DNA of 64,000 nucleotides from an uncultured Aurantimonas sp. (GTDB taxonomy: Bacteria > Pseudomonadota > Alphaproteobacteria > Rhizobiales > Rhizobiaceae): the NCBI GenBank assembly GCA_947488615.1, contig CANKZU010000015.1:1-64000 (forward strand), read 5' to 3'. Shown here one piece after another: positions 1 to 8,167 of this stretch. The notes under the pieces were generated by a model. The model did not search any database and had not been told where the DNA came from. It saw only the letters and a program-made list of their open reading frames with translations. Position 1 is the stretch's first letter. Every line of letters starts with the position of its first letter. The translations under genes and the position numbers were made by a program.

Positions 1-170
1 AGGCGGCCAACGTCTGCATGCAGGTCCATGGCGGTTTCGGGTTCGCCGAGGAATACGATATCGAGCGCAAATTCCGCGAGACGCGACTTTATCAGGTCGC
101 GCCGATCTCGACGAATTTCATCCTCTCCTATGTCGCCGAGCACGTGCTCGGCTTGCCGCGGTCATTTTGA
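1..170 (+). CDS. Acyl-CoA dehydrogenase, C-terminal fragment (5' end outside window)
   Basis: Only the last 55 residues are present, read from base 3 to the TGA at 168-170. The fragment contains QVHGGFGFAEEYDIERKFR and ends in AEHVLGLPRSF. This is the C-terminal helical domain typical of FAD-dependent acyl-CoA dehydrogenases, where the HGG(F/Y)GF segment lies near the flavin and the subunit interface. The family oxidises acyl-CoA thioesters to enoyl-CoA in beta-oxidation or branched-chain amino acid breakdown. The substrate cannot be judged from this end. No terminator hairpin was found just after the stop. Confidence 0.85.
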   Translation, partial: AANVCMQVHGGFGFAEEYDIERKFRETRLYQVAPISTNFILSYVAEHVLGLPRSF

Positions 171-576
171 ACGGCGACGGCAGGAATAGGCGAGTGAACT
201 GCGTTCATCGGGCCGCCGCGTAGATCGCCTGCTCGGACCAGCAGATCGATTATCGGTATCATGCTTCGCGTCAAGTCGCCGTCATGGTGGCCTTGCCCCG
301 CATTTTGCGAGGCAAGTCGATGACGGCGGCGATTGCGAGCCACGTATCCACGCTCGATCGTCGCCAGGAACAGTTCGGGCTTGCCGACGAAGTCGATCAG
401 CGGCGGGATGCAGACTATCGATAAGTGTCCGATCACGATGGCGGTCGCTTCCAGCGGCTTGCTGCTGGCCAGGCTGGAGAATCTGGCGCGACCGGTACGG
501 CCACGCAAAGCCGCCTGAAACGGTGGGGCAGCCAATGTCGGCTGGCGGCTATTACCATCTAAGTCATTGAAATAAA
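171..576. other. Gene-poor stretch at the 3' side of tRNA-Val
   Basis: No recognisable gene was found in these 406 bases. Small open frames occur on both strands. One reads 284..424 (+), 46 codons beginning MVALPRILRGK and ending in a charged tail. Another reads 438..518 (+), 26 codons. A longer open frame on the minus strand overlaps the acyl-CoA dehydrogenase end. None has a convincing ribosome binding site or a known motif. The position, immediately downstream of a tRNA 3' end, is where integrated elements often leave debris, but no duplicated tRNA 3' end is visible. Confidence 0.4.
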
Positions 577-651
577 TGGTGGGCGCGACAGGGATTGAAC
601 CTGTGACCCCCTCGGTGTGAACGAGGTGCTCTCCCGCTGAGCTACGCGCCC
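577..651 (-). tRNA. tRNA-Val (anticodon CAC)
   Basis: On the minus strand a 75-nt cloverleaf runs from GGGCGCG at 651 to the encoded CCA at 579-577. The 7-bp acceptor stem GGGCGCG/CGCGCCC is perfect. The D arm contains AGCTCAGCGGGAGAGC. The anticodon arm CCTCG-TTCACAC-CGAGG places CAC at positions 34-36, reading GUG valine codons. The T arm carries the GGTTCAATCC motif. A strong promoter lies about 35 bp upstream. Confidence 0.97.
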
Positions 652-687
652 CGCCTGGGCGACCGTAGCCGCCGGGAAGGTGCCGCG

Positions 688-716
688 ATATAGAGCCGTC
701 GGGTCGTGCTCGTCAA
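688..716 (-). promoter_or_regulatory. Promoter of tRNA-Val (sigma-70 type)
   Basis: Read on the minus strand, TTGACG (716-711) and CTATAT (693-688) are separated by exactly 17 bp. This matches the rhizobial housekeeping consensus TTGAC-N17-CTATAT closely. The inferred start near 680 leaves a leader of about 30 nt before the mature tRNA 5' end at 651. Confidence 0.8.
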
Positions 717-743
717 CATCCCGCTTGGGGACGGCGCCAGGAT

Positions 744-1430
744 TTAAGTTACGTGAGTCGGCGAGCCGATCAGACGGCCGGCGAGCGCGGCGTCCAGGTG
801 CGCGTAATCGTCGAGAATGAAGCTCGCCAGGGCGCGGGCCTTTGCATCGGGCGCATAGCCGAAATCCACAAGGATCGATGGAATGCCGGCGGCAGCGGCG
901 GCGTCGATATCGGTCGACGTGTCGCCGATCATGATCGACGCGTCGCAGCGTCCGCCGGCCTGTTCGATCGTTCCGGTGAGATGCGAGGGATCCGGCTTGC
1001 GCCTCGCAAAGGTATCGGACCCGCAAATCGCCGCGAAACGGTCCGCAAGGGCGATTTCGGACAAGAGCAGCTGCGCGAGGCGCTCGTATTTGTTGGTACA
1101 GATGGCGAGCCTGAAGCCGGCCTCCGCCAGCCGGTCCATCGCCGCCACGGCCCCGGGAAATGGCACCGAGGCGACGGCGATGTTCGCTTCGTAATGCGCC
1201 AGGAACCGTGCCGTCTGCTCTTTCCGTTCCTCGTCAGGAAGAGGGCGACCGTCCCGCCGATAGGCTTCCTGCAGCATGATGCGGGCGCCATGTCCGGCAT
1301 AAGGACGGATCATGTCGAGCGACATCGCCGGCATCCGGGCAGCCGCAAGGCAATGGTTGAGGCTTGCGGCGAGGTCCGGCGCCGTGTCGACCAGCGTTCC
1401 GTCGAGATCGAAGACAGCGACTCTCGCCAT
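744..1430 (-). CDS. gph: Phosphoglycolate phosphatase, HAD superfamily
   Basis: A 228-residue HAD-fold hydrolase, predicted to convert 2-phosphoglycolate to glycolate, salvaging the product of DNA 3'-end repair or of RuBisCO oxygenation. HAD motif I is DLDGTLVD at residues 8-15 (nucleophile Asp8, acid Asp10). Motif II is in ICTNK, motif III is the RKPDP lysine and motif IV is GDTSTDID. A helical cap lies between motifs I and II, as in the Gph/PGP subfamily. The ATG at 1430 puts motif I at the usual distance from the N-terminus and has a GGGGAG about 12 nt upstream. The frame stays open further upstream, but that part looks non-coding. The gene is divergent from rpiA. Assignment to Gph rather than a broader HAD phosphatase rests on overall pattern. 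Confidence 0.85.
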   Translation of the reverse strand: MARVAVFDLDGTLVDTAPDLAASLNHCLAAARMPAMSLDMIRPYAGHGARIMLQEAYRRDGRPLPDEERKEQTARFLAHYEANIAVASVPFPGAVAAMDRLAEAGFRLAICTNKYERLAQLLLSEIALADRFAAICGSDTFARRKPDPSHLTGTIEQAGGRCDASIMIGDTSTDIDAAAAAGIPSILVDFGYAPDAKARALASFILDDYAHLDAALAGRLIGSPTHVT

Positions 1431-1600
1431 GAATGAATGACTCCCCTTGCTCGTGAGGTCGCGACGGTTCCTTCGCCGGACCCGCAGTCCCTTCGCTCGG
1501 CACGCTCTCGCGGTCAACTGGACGCGCGTCGCCGGGTTGATCGACAGCCAAGCCGATAAAGGCTAGAGCAGCCCCATAACCAAGGAGGGACCCAGGGCTG

Positions 1601-2296
1601 ATGAAGGACGCGGCGAAACTGAAGACCATGGCGGGCGAGGCGGCTCTCGGCCATGTCGAGGATGGCGTGCGCCTGGGTATCGGCACGGGATCGACGGCCG
1701 AGGCCTTCGTCCGGGTTCTCGCTGATCGTGTGCGTGCCGGACTTGACGTGGTCGGCGTCACGACGTCGGACCGCACCGAAGCGCTTTGCCGCGAACTCGG
1801 CGTGCCGACCGCGACGCTGGAGACCGTGCCGCAGCTCGATCTGACCATCGACGGCGCCGATGAAGTCGATGGCCAACTGCGCCTCATCAAGGGTGGCGGC
1901 GGGGCGCTGCTGCGCGAGAAGATCGTCGCGGCCGCCTCCGACCGGATGCTGGTGATCGCCGACGCTTCCAAAAAAGTCGAAACGCTCGGCGCCTTTCCGC
2001 TGCCGATCGAAATCAACGGCTTCGGAATGATGGCGACCTATCTCGCCATCCAGAAGGCTGCGGCCAGCCTCGGGCTCGAGAGCGAGATGAACCTTCGGCG
2101 GCGCGGCGCGGATCCGTTCATCACGGACAGCGGGCACTTGATTCTCGACGCATCTTTTGGCCGCATTCCCGATCCAGAAGCGCTCTCGCTTGCGCTGCAC
2201 CAGGTTCCTGGTGTCGTCGAGCATGGCCTCTTCATCGGTCTGGCGAGCGAGGCGATTCTCGCGTCCGAACGCGGGATCGAGACCCTGACCACGTGA
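1601..2296 (+). CDS. rpiA: Ribose-5-phosphate isomerase A
   Basis: A 231-residue cytosolic enzyme interconverting ribose 5-phosphate and ribulose 5-phosphate in the pentose phosphate pathway. RpiA hallmarks are clear: the phosphate-binding GTGSTA at residues 28-33, the catalytic DGADEVD at 84-90 and [11 protein letters not shown] at 97-107. Length is normal for the family. The ATG at 1601 follows AAGGAGGGA by about 10 nt, a strong ribosome binding site. It is the first gene of a same-strand run with the DUF2059 protein and gor, and is divergent from gph, another small-phosphosugar enzyme. The NADPH made by the pathway feeds the glutathione reductase two genes downstream. Confidence 0.96.
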   Translation: MKDAAKLKTMAGEAALGHVEDGVRLGIGTGSTAEAFVRVLADRVRAGLDVVGVTTSDRTEALCRELGVPTATLETVPQLDLTIDGADEVDGQLRLIKGGGGALLREKIVAAASDRMLVIADASKKVETLGAFPLPIEINGFGMMATYLAIQKAAASLGLESEMNLRRRGADPFITDSGHLILDASFGRIPDPEALSLALHQVPGVVEHGLFIGLASEAILASERGIETLTT

Positions 2297-2417
2297 GCTG
2301 TCTCGCCATGCGACCGGCGGCCGCCCCTTGCCAGAACGCACCGAAATCCAATACTCAAGCGCCAGATGCGGCAGCCCGATCGGCGCGCGAGATAAATCGA
2401 ACGGAGACATAGATTTC

Positions 2418-2972
2418 ATGATCTTCAGCGAATTGACGCGCCGGACCCGACTGATGGTCGCGGCTTTGGTCTTGATGCTGCCGGTAACGGCGCTTGCGCA
2501 GGACATCTCGGACTCGCACCTTGCCGCTGCCCGCGGCGCGATCGAGGCCATCGACGCGACCGACCAGTTCGACAATATCCTTCTCAACGCCGCGACGCAG
2601 ATCAAGTCCGAACTGATCGGCAACAATCCCGACCGCCAGACCGAAATATCCGACATGGTCGACGAGAGGGCACTGGCGCTCGCGCCGCGGCGTGGCGACC
2701 TGGAAAACGAGGTCGCGCGCGTCTATGCCAAGCTGTTCACCGAGGAGGAACTGCAGCAGATCGGCCAGTTCTACAACTCGGAAGCCGGCAAGAAGCTGTT
2801 GGCGCAGGGACCCCTCGCAACACGCGAAATGCTTGGCGCCGCCGAGGTCTGGAGCAATGGCATCGTGCGAGATCTGCGCCAGAGCGCGATCGAGGGCATA
2901 CGCCAGATCGCCCCGGCGGCAAACGCGGCTCCGGCCGCCGCGAGCGCGGATTCTGCGACCCCGGCCCAGTAA
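2418..2972 (+). CDS. Exported DUF2059 family protein
   Basis: A 184-residue protein with an N-terminal signal peptide: charged MIFSELTRRTR, a hydrophobic stretch, then cleavage predicted after ALA-QD around residues 25-26. It should be periplasmic. The mature part is helical and includes the conserved DUF2059 region around LFTEEELQQIGQFYNSEAGKK (residues 108-128). The C-terminus is Ala/Pro-rich. The frame opens earlier, but the ATG at 2418 has GGAGA just upstream and starts the signal peptide properly. Its function is unknown. DUF2059 genes between rpiA and gor are common in Hyphomicrobiales, so this is probably a conserved neighbourhood rather than chance. Confidence 0.85.
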   Translation: MIFSELTRRTRLMVAALVLMLPVTALAQDISDSHLAAARGAIEAIDATDQFDNILLNAATQIKSELIGNNPDRQTEISDMVDERALALAPRRGDLENEVARVYAKLFTEEELQQIGQFYNSEAGKKLLAQGPLATREMLGAAEVWSNGIVRDLRQSAIEGIRQIAPAANAAPAAASADSATPAQ

Positions 2973-3027
2973 CAGGGCAGTGCCCGATTGCGGGGCTTCA
3001 CGAAAACGGCAACCGGCCGATGAGGTG

Positions 3028-3056
3028 AAAAGGGTGGTCATTCGGCCGCCCTTTTT
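3028..3056 (+). terminator. Rho-independent terminator after the DUF2059 gene
   Basis: A stem of about 12 bp (3028-3039 with 3044-3055, two G-T pairs) encloses the 4-nt loop ATTC and ends in TTTTT at 3052-3056. The A-run on the 5' arm pairs with the T-run, so it may also work on the opposite strand. It separates rpiA-DUF2059 from gor. Confidence 0.75.
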
Positions 3057-3158
3057 GCTAACGCCAATGCTCGACGGGGGCCGCGGCCGGCCGCGGCTTT
3101 TCCCGCGCTGGCCGACAATGCTCGATCCGGCAATGGTTGCAACAGACGGAAGCCACGC

Positions 3159-4559
3159 ATGACCCAGACATCATATGACTACGACCTCTTCGTCATTGGC
3201 GGTGGCTCGGGCGGCGTTCGCGCCGCGCGCCTTGCCGCCCAGATGGGATATCGAGTGGCCGTTGCCGAAAACGACCATCTCGGCGGAACCTGCGTCAATC
3301 GCGGCTGCGTACCGAAGAAGCTGATGGTCTATGCCGGCGAATATGCCGAGCATTTCGAGGATGCCGCCGGCTATGGATGGTCGGTTGGGGAGACGACGTT
3401 CGACTGGAGCGTATTGAAGCGCAATCGCGATGCCGAGGTGCGCCGCCTGAATGGCATCTATCAGGCTGGACTGGAAAAGGCTGGGGCTGAGATCATTCGC
3501 GACACCGCCGTGTTCGACGATGCCCACACGATCCGCCTGGTCAATGCGGATCGTACAGTGACAGCCGACAAGGTGTTGATCGCCGTCGGCGGCTATCCGA
3601 ATCCGCATGGAGCGCTGGCTGGGCGCGAACTCTGCATTACGTCGGACGAGGCCTTCGACCTCGCCGAACTGCCGAAGAAGATCATCATTGCCGGTGGCGG
3701 CTATATCGCCATCGAGTTCGCATGCATTTTCAACGCTCTCGGCGTCGAGGTCACCGTCCTGTATCGCGGTTTGGAGATTCTGCAGCACTTCGACATGGAT
3801 GTGCGTCGCCTGCTTCATGCCGAGCTCGAGAACAAGGGCATCAAGATCATCAACAAGACGGTTTTCGGCAATGTGGAACGCAAGGACGACGGCGGGCTTC
3901 GCGCCACCTTGTCCGATGGTTCCTGCTGGGAGGGCGACCAGATCATGCTGGCGCTTGGGCGCTTGCCGAGTACTGAGACGCTCGACCTCGACAAGGCGGG
4001 CGTGCAAACGGATAAAAAGGGCTGCGTCCTCGTCGATGAGCACCTGAAGACCAGCGCCGACAACGTCTATGCGCTGGGCGACGTGATCGGCCGGGTTCCG
4101 TTGACGCCGGTGGCGATCCACGAGGCGATGTGCTTCATCGAGACCGTCTTCAAGGACAATCCGACGCGGCCGGACTACGTCAACATCCCCACCGCCGTCT
4201 TTTCGCATCCGCAAATCGCGACGGTCGGCATGTCGGAAGACGATGCGGAAAAGAACCTCGAGAATTTCGACGTCTACAAGACAATCTTCCGGCCGATGCG
4301 GAACATCCTGGCCGGCCGGCCCGACCGCATGCTGATGAAGCTGGTAGTGGACGCGGACGACGACACCGTGGTCGGGGCCCATATTTTGGGGCCCGAGGCA
4401 GGCGAGATGGCGCAGTTGATCGGCATCGCCATCAAGGCATGCGTGAAGAAGACTCAGTTCGACGCGACCATGGCCGTGCATCCTACGGCGGCCGAGGAAC
4501 TGGTGACGATGTATGAGCCGAATTATCGGGTCCGTAAGGGCGAGAAGGTCGCCGCCTGA
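3159..4559 (+). CDS. gor: Glutathione-disulfide reductase
   Basis: A 466-residue flavoprotein disulfide reductase that uses NADPH to reduce glutathione disulfide in the cytoplasm. The FAD-binding GGGSGG is at residues 14-19. The redox-active disulfide is GGTCVNRGCVPKK (Cys45 and Cys50), the form typical of glutathione reductase. A second nucleotide-binding GGGYIA lies mid-protein. The C-terminal interface motif HPTAAEE supplies the catalytic histidine. It stands behind a terminator and about 190 bp of intergenic DNA, so it likely has its own promoter. The following gamma-glutamylcyclotransferase-like gene would act on glutathione-type gamma-glutamyl compounds. Trypanothione or mycothione reductase is less likely given the close match in the disulfide motif. 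Confidence 0.95.
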   Translation: MTQTSYDYDLFVIGGGSGGVRAARLAAQMGYRVAVAENDHLGGTCVNRGCVPKKLMVYAGEYAEHFEDAAGYGWSVGETTFDWSVLKRNRDAEVRRLNGIYQAGLEKAGAEIIRDTAVFDDAHTIRLVNADRTVTADKVLIAVGGYPNPHGALAGRELCITSDEAFDLAELPKKIIIAGGGYIAIEFACIFNALGVEVTVLYRGLEILQHFDMDVRRLLHAELENKGIKIINKTVFGNVERKDDGGLRATLSDGSCWEGDQIMLALGRLPSTETLDLDKAGVQTDKKGCVLVDEHLKTSADNVYALGDVIGRVPLTPVAIHEAMCFIETVFKDNPTRPDYVNIPTAVFSHPQIATVGMSEDDAEKNLENFDVYKTIFRPMRNILAGRPDRMLMKLVVDADDDTVVGAHILGPEAGEMAQLIGIAIKACVKKTQFDATMAVHPTAAEELVTMYEPNYRVRKGEKVAA

Positions 4560-4590
4560 TCCGCCGCGATGATCCGGTAGAGCCGTTTCA

Positions 4591-5226
4591 ATGGACATCC
4601 ACGAAGACCACCCGGACCTTCCGCGGCTGGCAGCCGAGGGGCGTATCGTCGCCTATTTCGGCTACGGATCCTTGGTCAACAGGCGGACCCTGCGCACCAA
4701 GTTTCTCGGCATTCGCCGCGCCCGCGTCGAGGGCTGGCGGCGGTTCTGGCTACCGCGCGAGGCGAGCGCCGCGATGGCGCTGCTATCGGTCCATCCATCC
4801 GACACCCACGCGGTCGAAGGCGTTGTGGTCTACGATCTCGCTGATCATCTGCCGTCGGTGGACGAACGCGAGGCCGGCTACAGTCGGCGCATCGTCGATC
4901 TCGCCCGCCTTGAAATCGAGGCGCCGCCGGTCACCGGCGTGCCGCTCTACATCTACGAGGCGCATCGCGGCGCGGCCGATGCGAGTGATATGCAGGCAGC
5001 CATCCTGCAGAGCTACCTCGACGCGGTGATGCAAGGGTTCCATGCGCTCTACGGTGCGGCCGGATTGCGGCGTTTCGTCGATGAGACGCATGGCTTCGAG
5101 ACAGCCGTTCTACGCGATCGGGCAGAGCCGCGTTATCCGCGGGCGGTCAGTCTGGACCGGCAAGAGGCGGATCTTTTCGACCGCCTCGTGGTCGATCGCG
5201 GCGCCCGGTTCGTCGATCCGGATTGA
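4591..5226 (+). CDS. Gamma-glutamylcyclotransferase-like protein
   Basis: A 211-residue cytosolic protein with the GGCT-fold signature FGYGSLVN at residues 23-30, which binds the substrate carboxylate, and an acidic pair in VDEREAGYSRR (residues 90-100) where the catalytic Glu of the family sits. Members release 5-oxoproline from gamma-glutamyl amines or peptides. It begins 31 bp after gor and is probably cotranscribed, which suits a role in glutathione or gamma-glutamyl compound turnover. The ATG at 4591 has only a weak GGTAGAG upstream. The exact substrate is not predictable from the sequence. Confidence 0.75.
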   Translation: MDIHEDHPDLPRLAAEGRIVAYFGYGSLVNRRTLRTKFLGIRRARVEGWRRFWLPREASAAMALLSVHPSDTHAVEGVVVYDLADHLPSVDEREAGYSRRIVDLARLEIEAPPVTGVPLYIYEAHRGAADASDMQAAILQSYLDAVMQGFHALYGAAGLRRFVDETHGFETAVLRDRAEPRYPRAVSLDRQEADLFDRLVVDRGARFVDPD

Positions 5227-5264
5227 AGCCGCCGCGAGACAGGCGCCGTGCAAAGGATGACAAA

Positions 5265-5370
5265 GCGGCGTAGAAATGTTTAAACGCCGCCGGCGTGTCG
5301 GGGCGAGCGAGCCTGACAGCCGGGATTTCGGATCACGACAAGACAAGAGACGACCGGGAAGTGCCCGGTC
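5265..5370 (+). promoter_or_regulatory. Leader region of DAHP synthase with two hairpins
   Basis: Two GC-rich inverted repeats lie in the 157 bp between the cyclotransferase-like gene and DAHP synthase. The first pairs GCGGCGT (5265-5271) with ACGCCGC (5284-5290) around a 12-nt loop. The second pairs GACCGGG (5352-5358) with CCCGGTC (5364-5370) around a 5-nt loop and ends at the base before the AGGAG ribosome binding site at 5371-5375. The second hairpin could mask or expose the start region. No run of aromatic codons typical of a classical attenuator peptide was seen. Confidence 0.45.
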
Positions 5371-5383
5371 AGGAGACATGGTT

Positions 5384-6763
5384 ATGGCGAAGGACTGGAC
5401 ACCATCGAGCTGGCGCTCAATGCCCATCGAGCAGGTGCCGGACTATCCGGACCCGAACGCGCTGGCCGAAACCGAAAAGCGTCTGGCGAGCTTTCCGCCG
5501 CTGGTTTTTGCAGGTGAGGCGCGCAAGCTGACCCGATCGCTAGCCGAGGTCGCCGAGGGTCGGGCCTTTCTGCTGCAGGGCGGCGACTGCGCCGAGAGCT
5601 TCGCCGAACACGGTGCCGACAACATCCGTGATTTCTTCCGCGCCTTCCTGCAGATGGCGGTGGTGCTGACCTTCGCCGCGGCGCAACCGGTTGTGAAGAT
5701 TGGACGCATCGGCGGCCAGTTCGCCAAGCCGCGCTCGTCGGGCAGCGAGACCAAGGACGGCAAGACGCTTCCCTCCTATCGCGGCGATATCATCAACGGC
5801 ATCGAGTTCGACGAGGCCTCTCGCATCCCCAATCCTGAGCGGCAGGTGATGGCCTACCGCCAGTCGGCCGCGACGATGAACCTGCTCAGAGCCTTTGCGC
5901 AGGGCGGCTACGCCAATCTCGACAATGTCCATCAGTGGATGCTCGGCTTTGTGGCCGGCAGCCCCGAGGCGGAGCGTTATCGCCAGCTCGCGGATCGGAT
6001 TTCCGAGACGATGAACTTCATGCGGGCGATCGGCATCGACGCGGAGAACCATCCCTCGCTGCGCGAGACCGATTTCTTCACCAGCCACGAAGCGCTGCTG
6101 CTTGGCTATGAAGAGGCGTTCACGCGCGTCGATTCGACCTCCGGCGACTGGTACGCGACCTCCGGCCACATGATCTGGATCGGCGACCGCACCCGTCAGG
6201 AAGATCATGCGCATGTCGAGTACTGCCGGGGCATCAAGAACCCGGTCGGCCTGAAATGCGGCCCCTCGATGGAAGCCGATGGATTGCTGCGGCTGATCGA
6301 CAAGCTGAACCCGGAGAACACGTCGGGCCGGCTGACGCTGATCACGCGCTTCGGTCATGAGAAGGTCGAGGCGCATCTGCCGAAGCTGATCCGCGCAGTC
6401 GAGAAAGAGGGACGCAAGGTGGTTTGGTCGTGCGATCCGATGCATGGCAACACGATCACGCTCAACCACTACAAGACGCGGCCGTTCGACCGGATCCTCG
6501 CCGAAGTGCGGGGATTCTTTGACATACATCGCGCCGAGGGAACCCATGCCGGCGGCATCCATATCGAGATGACCGGCAAGGACGTGACCGAGTGCACCGG
6601 CGGCGCCCGGCCGGTCCTGGCCGAGGATCTGTCGGACCGTTACCACACCCATTGCGATCCGCGGCTGAACGCCAACCAGGCGCTGGAACTCGCCTTCCTG
6701 GTGGCCGAACTGGTCAAGAAGGATCACGCCGCGAACGCGCCAAAGCAGGCGGCGAATTTCTAA
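5384..6763 (+). CDS. Class II 3-deoxy-7-phosphoheptulonate (DAHP) synthase
   Basis: A 459-residue plant-type (class II) DAHP synthase. It condenses phosphoenolpyruvate and erythrose 4-phosphate, the first step of the shikimate pathway to aromatic amino acids. Class II features include WTPSSWR at residues 5-11, the metal-site cysteine in [10 protein letters not shown] (Cys69), the [12 protein letters not shown] substrate segment, and later SCDPMHGNT and [17 protein letters not shown]. Length fits the class. An upstream in-frame ATG at 5378 is only 2 nt from AGGAG, whereas the ATG at 5384 is 8 nt away and is preferred. Class II enzymes are named aroF or aroG in different genera, so no symbol is given. 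Its leader contains two hairpins. Confidence 0.95.
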   Translation: MAKDWTPSSWRSMPIEQVPDYPDPNALAETEKRLASFPPLVFAGEARKLTRSLAEVAEGRAFLLQGGDCAESFAEHGADNIRDFFRAFLQMAVVLTFAAAQPVVKIGRIGGQFAKPRSSGSETKDGKTLPSYRGDIINGIEFDEASRIPNPERQVMAYRQSAATMNLLRAFAQGGYANLDNVHQWMLGFVAGSPEAERYRQLADRISETMNFMRAIGIDAENHPSLRETDFFTSHEALLLGYEEAFTRVDSTSGDWYATSGHMIWIGDRTRQEDHAHVEYCRGIKNPVGLKCGPSMEADGLLRLIDKLNPENTSGRLTLITRFGHEKVEAHLPKLIRAVEKEGRKVVWSCDPMHGNTITLNHYKTRPFDRILAEVRGFFDIHRAEGTHAGGIHIEMTGKDVTECTGGARPVLAEDLSDRYHTHCDPRLNANQALELAFLVAELVKKDHAANAPKQAANF

Positions 6764-6797
6764 CGCGCGGCCGGGGACTGGAGCTCGGGTGTTGGTG

Positions 6798-7220
6798 ATG
6801 CCGACGGATGACACCATTCGCGCTGGACGCTGCCTCTGTGGCGGCGTCCGGTTCGAGACCCGGGGACCGGTCAGACCGGTCATCTTCTGCCATTGCGATC
6901 AATGCCGCCGGCATTCCGGTCTGCATTATGCCGCGACAAGCGTCGCCGACGACCGTCTGTCGGTCACTGGCCAGACGCTTGCCTGGTACCGGTCGTCGCC
7001 CGACGCGCGGCGCGGCTTTTGTTCTACCTGCGGCACGCCGCTGTTCTGGAAGCACGACGGCCTCGACCAGACCTCGATCCTGGCCGGGGCGTTCGACCAG
7101 CCGAGCGGGCTCGCCCCGTCGCATCATATCTTCACGGCCAGCAAGGCCGATTTCTACGACATCGACGACGGGCTCGAGCAGTTTCCCGAAGGCGATGGCC
7201 AAACGGTGGTCGGCTCCTAG
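6798..7220 (+). CDS. GFA domain protein (glutathione-dependent formaldehyde-activating enzyme-like)
   Basis: A protein of about 140 residues with the GFA/CENP-V zinc fold. Cysteine ligands appear as RCLCGG (Cys12, Cys14), CHCDQC (Cys31, Cys33, Cys36) and FCSTCGTPLFW (Cys75, Cys78). The founding member was proposed to speed S-hydroxymethylglutathione formation, but most family members have no proven activity. The start is uncertain: GTG 6789 and TTG 6792 lie closer to a GGAG at 6780-6783, while ATG 6798 is the conventional codon. It follows DAHP synthase by about 30 bp. A glutathione reductase and a gamma-glutamyl enzyme lie within 4 kb, which mildly supports thiol chemistry. Confidence 0.82.
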   Translation: MPTDDTIRAGRCLCGGVRFETRGPVRPVIFCHCDQCRRHSGLHYAATSVADDRLSVTGQTLAWYRSSPDARRGFCSTCGTPLFWKHDGLDQTSILAGAFDQPSGLAPSHHIFTASKADFYDIDDGLEQFPEGDGQTVVGS

Positions 7221-7268
7221 CGGGTGAGGGCGACCGCGAACGGTAAACGCTGCGTCGGGTTTCCGGTG

Positions 7269-7297
7269 GCTAACGTTGATGCCGGCTCGGCGTTAGC
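7269..7297. repeat. Inverted repeat between the GFA and dioxygenase genes
   Basis: GCTAAC (7269-7274) pairs with GTTAGC (7292-7297), and GCCG (7281-7284) with CGGC (7288-7291). Together they form a two-part stem with a 6-nt bulge. It lies 28 bp before the dioxygenase start. It has no T-run, so an operator or mRNA structure is more likely than an intrinsic terminator. Confidence 0.4.
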
Positions 7298-7324
7298 TTG
7301 GCGGTGATCAACGGAGTTGCCGTG

Positions 7325-8122
7325 ATGGCGTCTTTTCCCAGCCTCTTTATCTCACACGGATCGCCCGATATCGCGATTGCCGAGACCGAAGCGACGCGGT
7401 TTCTGCGTACCTTGGCCGCGAACCTGCCGCGCCCCAGGGCGATCGTCGTCGCCAGCGCCCATTTCGAAGCAGAGAACAGGGTCCTCGTGTCAGGTGATGA
7501 ACGGCCGGAGACGATTTACGATTTCGGCGGCTTCGATCGGCGCCTCTATGAGATGCGCTATCCGGCGCCGGGCGACCCGGCGCTTGCCGGTCGCGTCGTC
7601 CAGGCACTGACGGATGATGGCTTCGCGGCGGAGGTCGCGACCGAACGCGGCTTCGATCACGGCACCTGGGTGCCGCTGATCCTCGCCTATCCGGATGCGG
7701 ACATCCCGGTCGTACAGATTTCGGTCGATCCGGCGCAAGGACCATCACATCATCTCGCGCTGGGCGAGGCGCTGAAGCCGCTTCGCGATGAAGGTATTCT
7801 GGTCGTCGGGTCTGGCTCGTTCACCCACAATCTGCGTGAGGCGTTCGCGCGGATTCAGCAAGGCGAGCGGCAGGCGGAAACGCCGGCCTGGGTCGCGGAG
7901 TTCGCCAACTGGATGAGCGAGCGGGTCATCGCCGGTGACCGCGAGGCGCTCACCGATTATCGGGCGAGGGCGCCTTTTGCGGTTGAGAATCATCCGACCG
8001 ACGAACATCTGATGCCGCTATACGTGGCGATCGGTGCGGCTGGAGCGGATGCGACGGCGAGGAAGCTGCATGGCAGCCGCGATTTCGGCGTGCTCTCCAT
8101 GGAGGCCTTCACCTTCGCCTGA
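7325..8122 (+). CDS. DODA-type extradiol ring-cleavage dioxygenase family protein
   Basis: A 265-residue member of the LigB/4,5-DOPA dioxygenase family. Conserved metal-site histidines are visible in FISHGSPD (His11), ASAHFE, ERGFDHGTWVPL and GSFTHN. Bacterial members such as YgiD open the catechol ring of DOPA in vitro, though the in vivo substrate is usually unknown. ATG 7325 has GGAG 8 nt upstream, and the frame's earlier in-frame codons lack this. An inverted repeat lies just before it. The next gene, a hemerythrin protein 45 bp downstream, may be cotranscribed. Confidence 0.85.
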   Translation: MASFPSLFISHGSPDIAIAETEATRFLRTLAANLPRPRAIVVASAHFEAENRVLVSGDERPETIYDFGGFDRRLYEMRYPAPGDPALAGRVVQALTDDGFAAEVATERGFDHGTWVPLILAYPDADIPVVQISVDPAQGPSHHLALGEALKPLRDEGILVVGSGSFTHNLREAFARIQQGERQAETPAWVAEFANWMSERVIAGDREALTDYRARAPFAVENHPTDEHLMPLYVAIGAAGADATARKLHGSRDFGVLSMEAFTFA

Positions 8123-8167
8123 GGAGCCTGCGGCAAAGCGGAAGGGAATGGGGCAATCGCCTATCCG

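Noticed and set aside
571..1026. Protein frame overlapping the tRNA on the minus strand
   Set aside because: The C-terminal residues are the reverse-read tRNA sequence. The tRNA cloverleaf is complete, so the frame is not a gene.
3171..4598. 475-codon open frame antisense to gor
   Set aside because: Antisense shadow with no motifs. The gor frame on the plus strand has complete catalytic motifs.
5540..6883. 447-codon open frame antisense to DAHP synthase
   Set aside because: Antisense shadow rich in Arg, Asp and Val with no known domain.
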